Assembly: GCF_038095975.1 (NCBI RefSeq)
Contig: NZ_CP146003.1
Coordinates: 62,001 to 126,000, forward strand
Origin: Mesomycoplasma ovipneumoniae
GTDB taxonomy: Bacteria > Bacillota_I > Bacilli_A > Mycoplasmatales > Metamycoplasmataceae
Direction: 5' to 3'
DNA: 64,000 nt
Shown here: positions 19,163-29,883 of the stretch, piece by piece
Numbering within the stretch: position 1 is the stretch's first letter
How the letters are laid out: each line of letters begins with the position of its first letter
The notes under the pieces: generated by a model
Told to the model about the DNA's origin: nothing
The model's input: only the letters and a program-made list of their open reading frames with translations
The model's database searches: none
Made by a program: the position numbers and the translations under genes

Positions 19163-20695
19163 CTAAGCCAAAGTTTTCAAAAAGAAAATTAAAAACTTAA
19201 AAAAATTAGAAATTTTATTAAATTCTTTTACTTCAACAATAATATTTTGTTTTTTAAGTAAGTCAATGTGATTCAAAAGCTTGTTTAAAATTTTACCTTT
19301 AAAAAATAAATTGGTTTCATACTGAAAAAATAAAGATCTAGCATCTAAATTCGATGTCCCAATCATTCCGATATTATCATCAATAATTATTGCTTTTCCG
19401 TGAAAAAAGATTTCCTTAAAAAAGTAAATTTTAGCACCTTTTTTAAACAGTTTGTATGCAAAATAGTGATTAAAAGTTTTGATCAATAAAATGTCATTTC
19501 TGCCTGGTATAAAAATTTCTACCTCTATTTTTGCAAGTAAAACATCTTTTAATGCGTCGATAATTTTTTGTGTTGGCACAAAATATGGCGAAAAAAGCTT
19601 AATATTTTTTTTGGCCGAATAAATACTTTTTAAAATAAAACCCTCAATCAATGAGTCAGGTAAATTTGGCCCGTTTTGAATAACAACGCCTAAATTTTTT
19701 ATTTTAGTAGATTGGACGCTGTTTTCTTCAAGTTTGCAAAAATTATTAATTTCAGATTTAGAAATATTTTTCTTACCTCATTTTGACCAGTGAAATAGGA
19801 AATTTCGGCAATAAGTTTCGACAATTTCGCCTTCAAGTCGAAGATTTAAATCCATTCAGTAGCCATAATTTTTATCAAAACCTGAGTATTCTTCAGAAAT
19901 ATTATTTCCACCAGTATATACAATTTTTCCATCAATTAGAAAAACTTTTCGGTGGTTTCTATAAAAACTTTGCCCTGAAATAAAAGGTACTTTGAAGGCA
20001 TTAAACAAAAGAACTTCAATTTTTTGACTTCTTAATTCAAGTCATTGCCGTGTTTTTATGTAGTAAGTCCCAAAGGAATCGACGATAATCTTAACTTTTA
20101 CGCCTTGTTTGCGTTTATTAATTAGCAATCTTTTTAATTTTTTCCAAATAAAGTCGTTTTTTACAATATAAATATCAATAAAAATGAATTTTTTTGCCTT
20201 TTGAATGTCGTTAAAAAGTTTTTCAAAAAAACTATGACCATCAACAATTAAATCGCCGGTAAATTTTTGAACAGGAGATAAAAAATATTTACTTGAATAA
20301 ACCAATAAATCTCGATCAGTTTTAGGAATTTTTTCTAACAACTTTTCATCAGTTTTACTTGAGCCAATAAAATATTGATATTGTGAAAAATAATGCTTAA
20401 CATTTTGGTGATTTGAGTATTTTCGCCCTAAAAAAATATAAGCAATCGGTCCGATTATTGGCAAAATAGAACAAGCAATCAGCCATGAAATTTTTGCTTC
20501 ATGTCTTCTTCTTTGTAGCAAAATAAATAAATTGAAAAGCGAGGTAGAACTATAAACTGAAACAAGTGTCAAAATCGCGATTCAATCAAGATTTCTAGAC
20601 AGAAAAACATATATTATGTAAATAGTTCCGCTAAAACCCGCAAGGAAAATTAATAAAAAAAAATAGTAAAAAATCCATTTTGCTCTTTTGAACAT
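19163..20695 (-). CDS. cls: Cardiolipin synthase (phospholipase D family)
   Basis: A 510-residue protein. Two N-terminal membrane helices come first, then a PLDc_N-like segment (SILPIIGPIAYIFLGRKY), then two HKD catalytic motifs: HRKVFLIDGKIVYTGG and HGKAIIIDDNIGMIGTSNLD. These form the phosphatidyl-transfer site that joins two phosphatidylglycerols into cardiolipin. Start ATG 20695 gives a full N-terminus, MFKRAKWIFYYFF. TGA is Trp. It lies between secG and recA on the minus strand, 15 bases downstream of recA. Confidence 0.92.
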
Positions 20696-20710
20696 TATGG
20701 TATAATTTTA

Positions 20711-21724
20711 CTATATTTCTGAACTTTCCTTTTGATTTTCGTTAAGTTTTTCAGTAATTTGCTCCTTTATTTCATTAAATAATTTTTCATTATTTTCAAG
20801 TAACAGCTTCAAATTCATTTTTCCTTGAGCAATATTTTCGCCATTGTATGCAAATCATGATCCTTTTCTGGTAAGAATTCCTAATTCTTCTCCTAAATGA
20901 ATAAGTTCAGCAGATTTTGAAATACCTTTTGCAAAAACAATTTCAACTAATGCTGTTTTAAATGGGATTGCAAGCTTATTTTTAACAACTTTTATTTTTA
21001 CGCTATGCCCTGTTATATCATTTCCTGTTGAAATTTGTTGAACTTTTCTAACATCAAGCCGAATTGAAGCATAGAATTTTAGTCCTCTTCCACCTGGGGT
21101 TGTTTCTGGGTTTCCAAAAATTACTCCTACTTTTTCACGAATTTGATTGATAAAAATAACTGTTGTACCGTTTTTATTTAATGATGCAGTTATTTTTCGA
21201 AGCGCTTTTGACATAAGTCGTGCTTGCGCCCCAATTACTTGATCTTTCATTTCGCCTTGCAATTCTGCCATTGGTACTAAAGCGGCAACCGAGTCTACAA
21301 CAATCAAGTCAATAGCTTTTGTTTTTGCTAATGTGTCGACAATATCAAGAGCTTGTTCACCTGAATCTGGCTGAGAAAGAATTAAATTATCAATATCGAT
21401 TCCTAAATTTTTTGCATATTGAGAATCAATTGAGTGCTCAGCATCAATAAATGCCGCAATTCCACCGCGTTTTTGAACTTCGGCAATCGCATGCAAAGTA
21501 ATAGTTGTTTTTCCTGATGATTCAGGCCCATAAATTTCAATAATTCTACCTTTTGGGAATCCGCCAATTCCCAGAGCCATATCAATGGCCATACTTCCAG
21601 AGGAAAAAACTTCAGTGTCAATCGGTGGTTTTTCACCTAAAACCATGATAGATTCATTTCCAAATTTTTTCTTAATATCACTTAAAGCTTGTTTTAATAG
21701 TGATTTATCGTTAATTTCAGTCAT
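20711..21724 (-). CDS. recA: Recombinase RecA
   Basis: A 337-residue strand-exchange ATPase for homologous recombination. The Walker A motif is GPESSGKTT, Walker B is [12 protein letters not shown], and the L2 loop [20 protein letters not shown] is intact. ATG 21724 follows an AAAAAGGAC site. A single TGA near the C-terminus is Trp. The C-terminal tail is acidic, as in other RecA proteins. Recombination through this gene could act on the repeats in the window. Confidence 0.97.
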
Positions 21725-21814
21725 TTTTGTCCTTTTTAAATATTGGGTTATAAATAATTTTCTTGTTTTTTCTTATTTTAATTTAATTTTTTTTGTAAAA
21801 AAACTTCAAAAGTA

Positions 21815-21913
21815 GGAAAAATCGACCAATTTTCCTATTTTAAGAAAAAATTAGCAGTTTTTCTTAAAATAGTACGCTAGGGCGGAAAAAGAAACATTTA
21901 TTTTTGTCCTAGC
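21815..21913. promoter_or_regulatory. Three consecutive inverted repeats between recA and the choline-kinase-like gene
   Basis: IR1: GGAAAA 21815-21820 with TTTTCC 21830-21835. IR2: a perfect 15-bp stem, 21835-21849 with 21858-21872, around an 8-base loop. IR3: GCTAGG 21876-21881 with CCTAGC 21908-21913. None is followed by a proper T-run, so they are not ordinary terminators. They could be a structured 5' leader of the downstream kinase gene or operator sites in the divergent promoter region. Confidence 0.6.
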
Positions 21914-21959
21914 AAGAATTATTAGCTTAAAATCCTAAAAATCTAATAAAATTTATAGC

Positions 21960-22682
21960 ATGAAAAAAATTTCCATTGGTTTTACTAATAAATCTTTTCG
22001 CAAGGATTCACAATTTATTCAAGAAAAAGTTTATAATGGAATGAACCATCAAATTGATTATTCAATTTTATCAAATTTTGATTTTGTTCCAAAACTAATA
22101 TCTGATTCAAAAGAAGTGATTATTTGAGAATGAATTGAAGGATCTAATGTTGAAATTACCACTGAATCGCTTGAAAAAATCGTTTATCAATTAAGGGAAA
22201 TTCATAATTCAAATTTAGTTTTTCCACCATCTAACCATGCATTTCGGGTAGAACAATATTTAAAAATTCTAGCTGAAAAAGGGATAAAAAACCCCACAAT
22301 CGAAAAATATAACCCATTTATCAATGAAATTTTGGTAAATATGGATAAAACCAAACCACTTCATAATGACTTGTGATTAATGAACATGGTTAAAAAAGAC
22401 AAAAAAATTTATTTTTTAGATTGAGAATATGCATCACAAGGCGACATACATTTTGATCTTGCATATTTTATAGAATCTGCAAGATTAGATGATGATCAGG
22501 AAAAAATTTTTCTTAATTTCTATGGAAAACTAAATTATAAATTAATATTATTACATAGAATTTTCGTTCTTTACCTTATAATTTTATGAGTAAATGCTCA
22601 AGAAACTAAATACTTTGACGACACCCCTTACATGGAAAAATTAGATAATTTATATGAACAATATAAATTATGAAAGGAATAA
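21960..22682 (+). CDS. Choline/thiamine-kinase-like phosphotransferase (LicA-like)
   Basis: A 240-residue aminoglycoside-phosphotransferase-fold protein. The catalytic loop PLHNDLWLMNMV has the HxDxxxxN pattern, followed by the metal-binding IYFLDWEYASQGDIHFDLA. This is the signature of choline or ethanolamine kinases of the LicA/ChoK group. The front half is short and lacks a clear Gly loop. Several TGA codons are Trp. It ends 1 base before obgE. Substrate cannot be set from sequence. Choline kinase would feed phosphocholine onto surface glycolipids, while thiamine or fructosamine kinase are alternatives. Confidence 0.75.
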
Positions 22683-22683
22683 A

Positions 22684-23949
22684 ATGAGATTTATTGATCA
22701 AGTTTCAATAGAAATTCAAGCAGGTAGGGGTGGTGATGGGGTAATATCATTTCGCAGAGAGGCTCATGTTGATAAAGGTGGGCCAGATGGCGGCGATGGT
22801 GGTAATGGAGGTTCTATTTATTTTATTGGAGATTCTGGTCTAAATTCGTTATTTCCATTTTATCATACTAAAAAAATTTTCGGAAATAACGGTGAAAATG
22901 GTAGATCAAAAAACAGGACCGGAGCTAATGGCAAGGATATTTTTGTAAAAGTCCCCCTTGGAACACAAGTGTTTTCAAAAAACACTTTGATTTGTGATGT
23001 AGTTACTCAAAAAAAATATTTGATTGCCCGTGGCGGCAAAGGCGGTCAGGGCAACACCCGTTTTAAGAATTCAAAAAATAAAGCACCTCGAATATCTGAA
23101 AACGGTGAAGAAGGTCAAAAATTAGTTCTTCAACTTGAACTCAAAGTCATGGCTGATATTGGTCTGGTTGGTAAACCAAATGCCGGAAAATCAACACTTT
23201 TGTCATTAATTTCTAACTCTAAACCCAAAATTGCTAACTATGAATTTACAACTATTGTTCCGCAACTTGGCATGGTTAAATCTTACAATGATTCATTTGT
23301 TGTCGCGGATTTGCCTGGTTTAATTTCAGGAGCAAGTTTGGGAAAAGGAATGGGAATTGTTTTTTTAAAGCATATCGAACGTTGCCGGGCAATTGCGCAT
23401 GTGATTGACTTTGGTAGCCCAGAAAAAAACCCGATTGATGATTTTAAAAGTATTAACGCCGAGCTAGCTAATTTTAGCCAAAAATTACTAAAACTTAACC
23501 AAATAATAATAGCAAATAAATCTGATTTACCCAGTTTTAAAAAAAATTTTCAACTTTTTCAACAAGAATTTCCCGAAATTCCCATAATTGAAGCCAGTTT
23601 GATTTCAAATAATAGTGTTGAAATTCAAAATATTAAGAGAAAAATGTTTGAACTTATTTTGCAAGCAAATCAGGCCAAAAATATTGAGCAAACAGAAGAA
23701 AAGGAAGATTTTGTTGAATATAATCTTGAGGCTCCATTTTTAATTACTAATAAATTTCCAGGATTTTACGAGGTCACTGGTGAGTTAATTAAAAAAATAG
23801 TTAATAAAATACCATTAAATTCTCAGGAAAATATTTTTAGATTTAACTCAAAAATTAAAAATATCGGCTTGTGAAACGAACTTTTAAAACTAGGAATAAA
23901 ATCAGGGGACACTGTTAAAATTTATAATTTTGAATTTCAATGAAGTTAA
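22684..23949 (+). CDS. obgE: GTPase Obg
   Basis: A 421-residue ribosome-associated GTPase. The glycine-rich Obg fold (AGRGGDGVISFRREA, GGPDGGDGGNGG) is followed by the G domain with GLVGKPNAGKSTLL, DLPGLISGAS and NKSD. A C-terminal OCT domain ends after a TGA-encoded Trp. ATG 22684 is chosen (MRFIDQV) because it follows GAAAGGAATA, although the frame opens earlier. Acts in 50S subunit assembly and growth control. Confidence 0.95.
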
Positions 23950-24016
23950 AATTTTTTGACCATTTATTAATTTTTTTTGATCTTAAAAAAATTTAATTTT
24001 TACAGGAGATATAAAA

Positions 24017-24379
24017 ATGGATGATTTCCGTAAACCTGCAAGATCATTGCGTAAAAAATTAAAAGATCCATCAGAATGGACATTTGTTCAAAAAAAATCA
24101 CTAGTTGCTTTTTTATTCCTATACCATAAAACTAATAAACTCCACTCACAAAAAGAAAAAGTTTATGAAACTTTAGGAATTACAAATAAAAATGATGATT
24201 TACCAATTTCAGCGATTGATAGAGCTCTTTCACTCTTAGAACCTAGATATACCAAGCTTTTAATCAAAGAATTTATCGATAATGACCGTAACTGAATTAA
24301 AAAATACTGGTCTAAATCAACATATTATAAAAATATGCACAAAGCAATCGACCAATTTATTATAATTTTAAATCTTTAG
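24017..24379 (+). CDS. Conserved small mycoplasma protein (MG284/MPN403-like)
   Basis: A 120-residue basic protein without membrane segments. The second half (ALSLLEPRYTKLLIKEFI ... WIKKYWSKSTYY) has the spacing of a helix-turn-helix of the ArpU/sigma region 4 type. It resembles the mycoplasma family represented by MG284, but I am recalling this rather than comparing. Starts after an ACAGGAGA site; 3 bases separate it from the next gene, so the following two unknown genes are probably in the same operon. A DNA-binding role is an inference. Confidence 0.5.
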
Positions 24380-24382
24380 TTT

Positions 24383-25588
24383 ATGAATTTAGATCTTATT
24401 CCAAGCCAAAGCCCTGAAATTCAAATTGCAAGAAGCTATGGCCAAATTTCTTTTAATTATGCATCAAATTCATCACCTAATGGAATTAGACAATTTGTAA
24501 AAATCGAGCGCGACATTGTTTCAAACAGATATACAGTAATTGTTACTGTTTTTTCAAAAATACCGGGAAAAGTGGATGTTTATGTTCAAGTAAATAATTC
24601 AATTCCTACAAGTCCAAAAGTTTTAGATTTATTGCCCGAGCGATTTAATCAAGCAATTTTTACTTTTGGCGGTCTTGATGGCGAAAAAAGTAAGGATAAT
24701 GCTGACAAATTTCAAAAAATAGATAATATTTTAGTCTATTTGACAAAACATAACGAGCAACAAATGATGCTTGACAATGTGGTAAAAATCCGCAACTTTT
24801 CAGATGTACGCAAAGAATATTCTATCCAAAATCAAGGAATTGGCTTTAAACTCTTAAAATCAATAAAAATGGCAAATTTAGGAGCTGACGCTTCGCTTGA
24901 ATTTTCTAAAACTTATGAAAAAATCGACGAACAAACAGTTTATTTTTTTCCTGTTAAATTTATTCAAGAAAAACATAATATAAATATTTTTAAAGTTGGG
25001 GTTGATCCTGAGACTTTTCATGCCGGAAATATCGATCGCCAGATCAATATTTCTGACTTAAAACTGACAAATCTGCCAATAAAATCGGCCACAGCAGCAA
25101 AAAATTTTTTAAATTTATCCTTCCAATTTCGCCCAGATATCTATAATAAAAACACAAAACCTGAAATTGTTGAAGGAAAATACATAATTGGGGATATTTT
25201 TATAACTTCAAGTACCTTTTATGATTCAAAAGAACGGGTTGTTTTTAGTGGAAATTCACAAATTTCCCAACAAGGATTCATTATTCCTTATAATTTTTCA
25301 GGATACTTAAATCCAAAAGTTGAAATGTCAATTAATTCTGATTTTGAAAAAATCAGTGTTGGTTTTTCGCAACAAATACACAAAAAATTGATTGACTACG
25401 AAAAGAAAAAAGGAATTTACCGTCTGAAAATCACAAATTATCCAACTCCTTTTATAAAATCTGACGAAATTAAAATTTCTAATCAAGATTTTAAATATGT
25501 TGCAACTAATTTTTTAACAATCGAGCAGCTCAGAGATCTTTCCTTTACTAATTTTAAAGAAGATGAAGAAAATCAGTTAGAAGAATAG
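24383..25588 (+). CDS. Hypothetical protein
   Basis: A 401-residue protein with no membrane helix, no signal peptide and no TGA codon (it contains no Trp). The composition is rich in beta-type segments (for example IGDIFITSSTFYDS) and the C-terminus is acidic. I recognise no family. It lies 3 bases after the small basic protein and directly abuts the next gene, which has a membrane anchor. The three are probably co-transcribed and may form one complex. Confidence 0.75.
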   Translation: MNLDLIPSQSPEIQIARSYGQISFNYASNSSPNGIRQFVKIERDIVSNRYTVIVTVFSKIPGKVDVYVQVNNSIPTSPKVLDLLPERFNQAIFTFGGLDGEKSKDNADKFQKIDNILVYLTKHNEQQMMLDNVVKIRNFSDVRKEYSIQNQGIGFKLLKSIKMANLGADASLEFSKTYEKIDEQTVYFFPVKFIQEKHNINIFKVGVDPETFHAGNIDRQINISDLKLTNLPIKSATAAKNFLNLSFQFRPDIYNKNTKPEIVEGKYIIGDIFITSSTFYDSKERVVFSGNSQISQQGFIIPYNFSGYLNPKVEMSINSDFEKISVGFSQQIHKKLIDYEKKKGIYRLKITNYPTPFIKSDEIKISNQDFKYVATNFLTIEQLRDLSFTNFKEDEENQLEE

Positions 25589-26014
25589 ATGCAAACCACT
25601 GCTAAAATTTTATCAGGCCTTTTTGCAACAGGGATTATTGTCGGCGGCGGAATTCTAGGTTGATATTTGTATAACTCAAGAGTTGAAAAATCACTATCAC
25701 CTTTAAAAAAACAACTAGATTTTGAAGTTAAAAATGAATCAGAATACAAAGAAAACGATGTTTTTCCCAATATTTATGCTAATGATTTTTACGACACAAT
25801 AAAAGTAAAACAAGGAAAAGTTTATATTGATGAGTGATTAGTTGAAAATGTTATCAAAGAAATTATTTCAAAAGTTAAAGTATCATTTGGATCTTTGAAT
25901 TTTCGGTACAAAATTGATGAAAATCAGCAAACAATTTATATAGAAATTCTCTGAAAATATAAAAAGAATAAATTAAATCGAAATTATAAAATTAGCCTAT
26001 ATCAAGATATTTAG
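25589..26014 (+). CDS. Hypothetical membrane-anchored protein
   Basis: A 141-residue protein starting with one membrane helix (LSGLFATGIIVGGGILGWYLY), followed by a charged extracytoplasmic or cytoplasmic domain. TGA is Trp three times. It starts at the base after the TAG of the preceding gene. No Cys follows the helix, so it is not a lipoprotein. Family not recognised. Confidence 0.7.
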
Positions 26015-26043
26015 TGCTAAATTGTAAAAAAATAAAATAATAG

Positions 26044-26049
26044 TATAAT
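26044..26049 (+). promoter_or_regulatory. Probable -10 box of dinB, near-leaderless start
   Basis: TATAAT ends only 12 bases before the dinB ATG, which leaves a leader of roughly 5-6 bases and no Shine-Dalgarno site. The mRNA would be almost leaderless. Confidence 0.5.
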
Positions 26050-26061
26050 TATTTTTGCCAT

Positions 26062-27216
26062 ATGCCAAAAATAATTGCCCACATTGATATTGATACTTTT
26101 TTTGTCTCATCAGAAATTAGACTTGATCCAACATTACAAGGCCAGCCAATTGCGATTTCTCGAAAAGAGGATTTTGCAATGGCTGTTTCTATTTCTAAAG
26201 AAGTCAAAGAAAAAGGCTTCAAAATCACAGATAAAACCGTATATATTAAAAAAAAGATCCCAAATTTGGTCGTAATTGAACCAAATTTGGCTTATTATCG
26301 CTTTTTATCAAGGCAATTTTTTGATTTTATCACTAAAAATTTTACAAAAAAAATTGAAATTTACTCGATTGACGAGTGTTTTTTGGATTTGACTGATTAT
26401 TTTCGAAAATTTAAGACAATTTATCAAATGTTGCACTATATTAAGAAAAAAGTGCAACAAGAACTTAAATTACCAATTTCAATCGGCGTTTCTCATAATA
26501 AATTATTAGCAAAAATGGCCACTAATTTAGCCAAACATACCCCAGAAAAAATTACTGTTATTCCAAGGGACAAAATCATACCACTTATTTATTCCCAAAA
26601 AATTGAAAAACTTTTTGGAATAGGAATGGCCACGGCTCAAAAACTAAAAAATATTGGAATTTTTACCATCAGTGATCTAGTAAAAGCTGGAGTTGACAGT
26701 GAAAAAGTTATTCAAGTTTTAGGTGTTCAGCGTTATGGATTTTTTCAATCTTTGACCTCAACAGGCGACAACATTGTTGCAAACAAGCCTGAAAATTTTA
26801 AAAGTGTCTCACATTTTCGCACTTTTTCGCCTTATGCTAGTCCAACAAAAACAGAAACACTACTTTTAATTTCAGAATTTTTACCAAGTCTGGTCGCCAA
26901 ACTAGATCAGTTTAACAAAGGTGCAAACCGTGTTGAAGTATATTTTAAGCTAAAAAACAAAGAACAAAACCGTTTTTTTACAGATTTATCTCAACCTTCA
27001 AATAATTATGATTTGTTGTACAATAATTTAGTTGCACTTGCAAACAAAATCGAAGATTTTTCATCATTATCAGGGTTTGGAATTTGTTTGTCAAAAATTT
27101 CTGATTATGATATAAGTATGTTAAATACAAGTCCAAAAGTTAAGAATATTATTGCAAGTGTAAATAAAAAAATAGGTTTGAAAAAATTAGTTGTGCTAAA
27201 ATCATTTAAAAATTAG
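26062..27216 (+). CDS. dinB: DNA polymerase IV (Y family)
   Basis: A 384-residue translesion polymerase. The palm starts IIAHIDIDTFFVSSE, where family members have DMDxFF(A/Y), the catalytic motif is YSIDECFLDLT, and the finger-palm pattern ISIGVSHNKLLAKMATNLAKH is typical. A helix-hairpin-helix follows (KLFGIGMATAQKLKNIGI) and then the little-finger domain. No C-terminal beta-clamp motif stands out. No TGA codon. It precedes the ATP synthase genes by 13 bases but is unrelated in function. Confidence 0.95.
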   Translation: MPKIIAHIDIDTFFVSSEIRLDPTLQGQPIAISRKEDFAMAVSISKEVKEKGFKITDKTVYIKKKIPNLVVIEPNLAYYRFLSRQFFDFITKNFTKKIEIYSIDECFLDLTDYFRKFKTIYQMLHYIKKKVQQELKLPISIGVSHNKLLAKMATNLAKHTPEKITVIPRDKIIPLIYSQKIEKLFGIGMATAQKLKNIGIFTISDLVKAGVDSEKVIQVLGVQRYGFFQSLTSTGDNIVANKPENFKSVSHFRTFSPYASPTKTETLLLISEFLPSLVAKLDQFNKGANRVEVYFKLKNKEQNRFFTDLSQPSNNYDLLYNNLVALANKIEDFSSLSGFGICLSKISDYDISMLNTSPKVKNIIASVNKKIGLKKLVVLKSFKN

Positions 27217-27229
27217 GCCATTTAAAGCA

Positions 27230-27649
27230 ATGAAATATTTTTATTACTTCTATTTTAAGATTTTTTTAGCAATTGCACTGGTTTTATCTTTGGTTGCAAT
27301 TTGAAATTACACGCTAATTTTAGGCTGATTTTTTTCTTTTTTTAGTGTTGCATCCTTTTTGCTTTCAAAACACTTATTTTTTAGTGCCATCACAAAAAAA
27401 GCAAAAAATAAAGAAAAAACCTCTTCATTTTTTGCTTTTTTTGTTTATATTATATTAATTTTGTTTCAAGCTGGAATTTTGATAGCTATTTTTTTTATTA
27501 ATAAATCATTTCAAACTGCTGCTGAAAATAGCTTGGATTTTTTGCTTGGACCAATAAATATAATTTCTTTTATTTTTGGTTATACAATTTTTCCAATTAG
27601 TGCTATAATTTATTTTTTATTATCAAAGCACAAAAAAATAAAGGAGTAA
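27230..27649 (+). CDS. ATP synthase operon membrane protein (AtpI position, MG406-like)
   Basis: A 139-residue protein with four predicted membrane helices and no strong motifs. Its place, two bases before atpB at the head of a complete F1Fo operon, is where AtpI (or its mycoplasma counterpart) is found. AtpI helps assemble the c-ring. Assignment is from position and topology. Confidence 0.6.
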
Positions 27650-27651
27650 AA

Positions 27652-28380
27652 ATGGATTTTTTTTCACATTGAAATCAACCGCAATTATTTACTCTTTTTA
27701 TTTTAGTTATTTTTGTAATAATTTTATCAATTATTATCTTTTTTCACATAAAAAAAGCAAAAGTTGATAAAGCTCCTTCGGCAATAGTTTTATTTGCAGA
27801 ATCATACTTTTTGTTTATTGATGATCTTGTTGAGTCTTCCGGTGAAGGTTATGTAAATAAAGCAAAACCTTACGTTTTTTCGCTTTTTACCTTCTTTTTA
27901 TTAGGTAATCTATTATCACTGGCAGGTCTTGAGCCAATTTCTACTTCAATTTCGGTAACCCTAAGTTTAGCAATAATTAGCTGACTAGGGATTTTTGTTG
28001 TTGGATCAATTTTTGCAAAAAGATATTATATACTTGAATTTGCAAAAAATCCACTCAAAATAATAGGGGCACCGGCTCCATTAATTTCACTTTCTTTCAG
28101 GATGTATGGAAACATAATTTCAGGTTCTGTTTTCTTTTTAATTATTTATTCAGGTGTTCTTTGACTTTACCAAAAAATCCCGCTAGGTGCTTTTGGTAAT
28201 TTTAATTTACCGGTTGTATTAATTTTCCCACCGTTTCTTATCTATTTTGATATTATCGGCTCGTTGATACAGTCATTTATTTTTGTAATTCTAACTGTTT
28301 CATACTGAGGAATGGAAGTAATTCACCCGCCACAAAAGCAAAAAACTGAACAAAAAACATTGAACATTGTTCAAACTTAA
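27652..28380 (+). CDS. atpB: ATP synthase subunit a
   Basis: A 242-residue membrane subunit forming the proton half-channels. The essential Arg lies in LSLSFRMYGNIISG, and the last helix region has IGSLIQSFIFVILTVSY. An AAAGGAG site precedes ATG 27652. Three or more TGA codons are Trp. Its stop codon lies inside a long perfect hairpin. Confidence 0.93.
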
Positions 28381-28405
28381 TTATTTTGGAAACAAAATAA
28401 TTAAG
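28376..28405. promoter_or_regulatory. 13-bp perfect hairpin with GAAA loop between atpB and atpE
   Basis: Stem 28376-28388 pairs with 28393-28405 around GAAA, and includes the atpB stop codon. There is no T-run directly after it, so full termination is unlikely. It is well placed to act as an RNA processing or stability element that raises expression of subunit c, which is needed in many copies. The following gap carries the atpE ribosome-binding site. Confidence 0.65.
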
Positions 28406-28440
28406 TTATTATAGATTTATTATAAAAAAAAGGAAAAAAA

Positions 28441-28749
28441 ATGGAATCTGTTATAAATTTCTCGCAAAAAGTTGTTCAAAATTTTCAAGAAACTGCAGCT
28501 AACACTGCTAATTCAGGACTAAATGCGACTGCATTTGCATATTTAGGTGCTGGACTTGCGATGATCGGAGTTATCGGTGTTGGTGCAGGTCAAGGTTATG
28601 CTGTTGGAAAAGCTTGTGATGCTATTGCAAGAAATCCTGAAGCACAAAAAAAAGTTTTTCGTGTGTTAATAATTGGAACAGCTATTGCAGAAACATCATC
28701 AATTTACGCGCTTTTAATTGCCTTTATCCTAATTTTCGTACAAGGTTAA
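28441..28749 (+). CDS. atpE: ATP synthase subunit c
   Basis: A 102-residue proteolipid with two helices. The polar loop contains DAIARNPEAQKK. The proton-binding carboxylate is Glu84 in AIAETSSIYALLI. The first 25 residues form an N-terminal extension ahead of the usual start of the family. Preceded by AAAAGG. No Trp. Confidence 0.95.
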   Translation: MESVINFSQKVVQNFQETAANTANSGLNATAFAYLGAGLAMIGVIGVGAGQGYAVGKACDAIARNPEAQKKVFRVLIIGTAIAETSSIYALLIAFILIFVQG

Positions 28750-28766
28750 TCCCAAATTTGTAAGAA

Positions 28767-29315
28767 ATGCAACCAAGTATTAATCAATCATTAAGCGAAT
28801 TGTTTAAAGGGATAATCCCTAATGTTTATGTAGTTGCTGCAACACTTGTTAGTTTTTTAGTTTTATTTTTAGTTTTGACTTATTTTGTCTATCGTCCACT
28901 TAAAAAATATATCAAGCAACGTAAGGATTTTCTCCAAAATCACATCGACTCAACAGTTCAATCAAATAATGAAGCTAAAGAATTAGCGAAACAATCGCAA
29001 AATCATTTAGAAGAAACAAAGCAATATTGCATTGATTTAAAACATGAATCTCAACTTGAGGCAAATAAGCTTATCGAAGACTCAAAAAAACAAGCCACTG
29101 AAGAAGCTCGTCGCCTTATTTCTGAAGGTCAAAAAGTTTTAACCGAATATGAAAAAGAAATTGTAAAAAAATATCAGGAAAATATTATTAATGTTGCTGC
29201 TGATATAAGTAAAAAATTCTTGATAAATCAAGAGCAAAACAACAAAGACTTACACGAAAAAATGATTTTAGATCTAGAAAATTTGCTAAAATCTGAGAAA
29301 AATATTAGAGAATAA
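28767..29315 (+). CDS. atpF: ATP synthase subunit b
   Basis: A 182-residue peripheral stalk subunit: one membrane helix (residues about 18-42) followed by a long charged coiled coil. The coil contains a typical [17 protein letters not shown] segment. No lipobox Cys is seen. Start ATG 28767 is 17 bases after atpE. Confidence 0.92.
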   Translation: MQPSINQSLSELFKGIIPNVYVVAATLVSFLVLFLVLTYFVYRPLKKYIKQRKDFLQNHIDSTVQSNNEAKELAKQSQNHLEETKQYCIDLKHESQLEANKLIEDSKKQATEEARRLISEGQKVLTEYEKEIVKKYQENIINVAADISKKFLINQEQNNKDLHEKMILDLENLLKSEKNIRE

Positions 29316-29318
29316 AAA

Positions 29319-29864
29319 ATGCACCCACAGGTAAAAAATATTTATGGATATTCTGAGTCGCTCTTAGAAATCTCAATATCTGAAAAAAAAGTAGATCAAT
29401 TTATAAATGATAGTTTTTATATAATTGATTTAGTTAGCGCCAATTCTTCTTTAATTTCGATTTTTACGTCACATTTTATTTCAAAAAGTGAAAAATATAC
29501 TTTGATAGAGAAAATTTTTGACTCTAAAATTGACACTTATATGATAAATTTTCTTAAAGTAATATGCAAAAACAATCTTTTTTCACATTATAATCAAATT
29601 TTGATTAAATTTATAAAGCTTGCAAATGCTTATTTAGGCCAAAGTTGAGGTCAAATTCAAAGTGCATTTCCACTGTCACCATCAGAAATCGCTAAGTTTG
29701 AAGACTTAATTTCCCAAAAATTAAATAAAAAAATAGTTTTACGACAAAAAGTAAATCCAAAATTAATTTCTGGAATCAAAATAAGCATTGATAACCATAT
29801 TTTTGAACATTCACTCTCATCACAGTTGCGCTCACTCAAGCAAAAACTCATAAAAAATATATAG
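29319..29864 (+). CDS. atpH: ATP synthase subunit delta
   Basis: A 181-residue subunit linking the stalk to F1. It has the family N-terminal helical bundle (YGYSESLLEI) and the C-terminal pattern KVNPKLISGIKISIDNHIFEHSLSSQL. One TGA is Trp. It starts 3 bases after atpF. Confidence 0.92.
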
Positions 29865-29883
29865 ATTTTAAAGGTTTTTTAAC

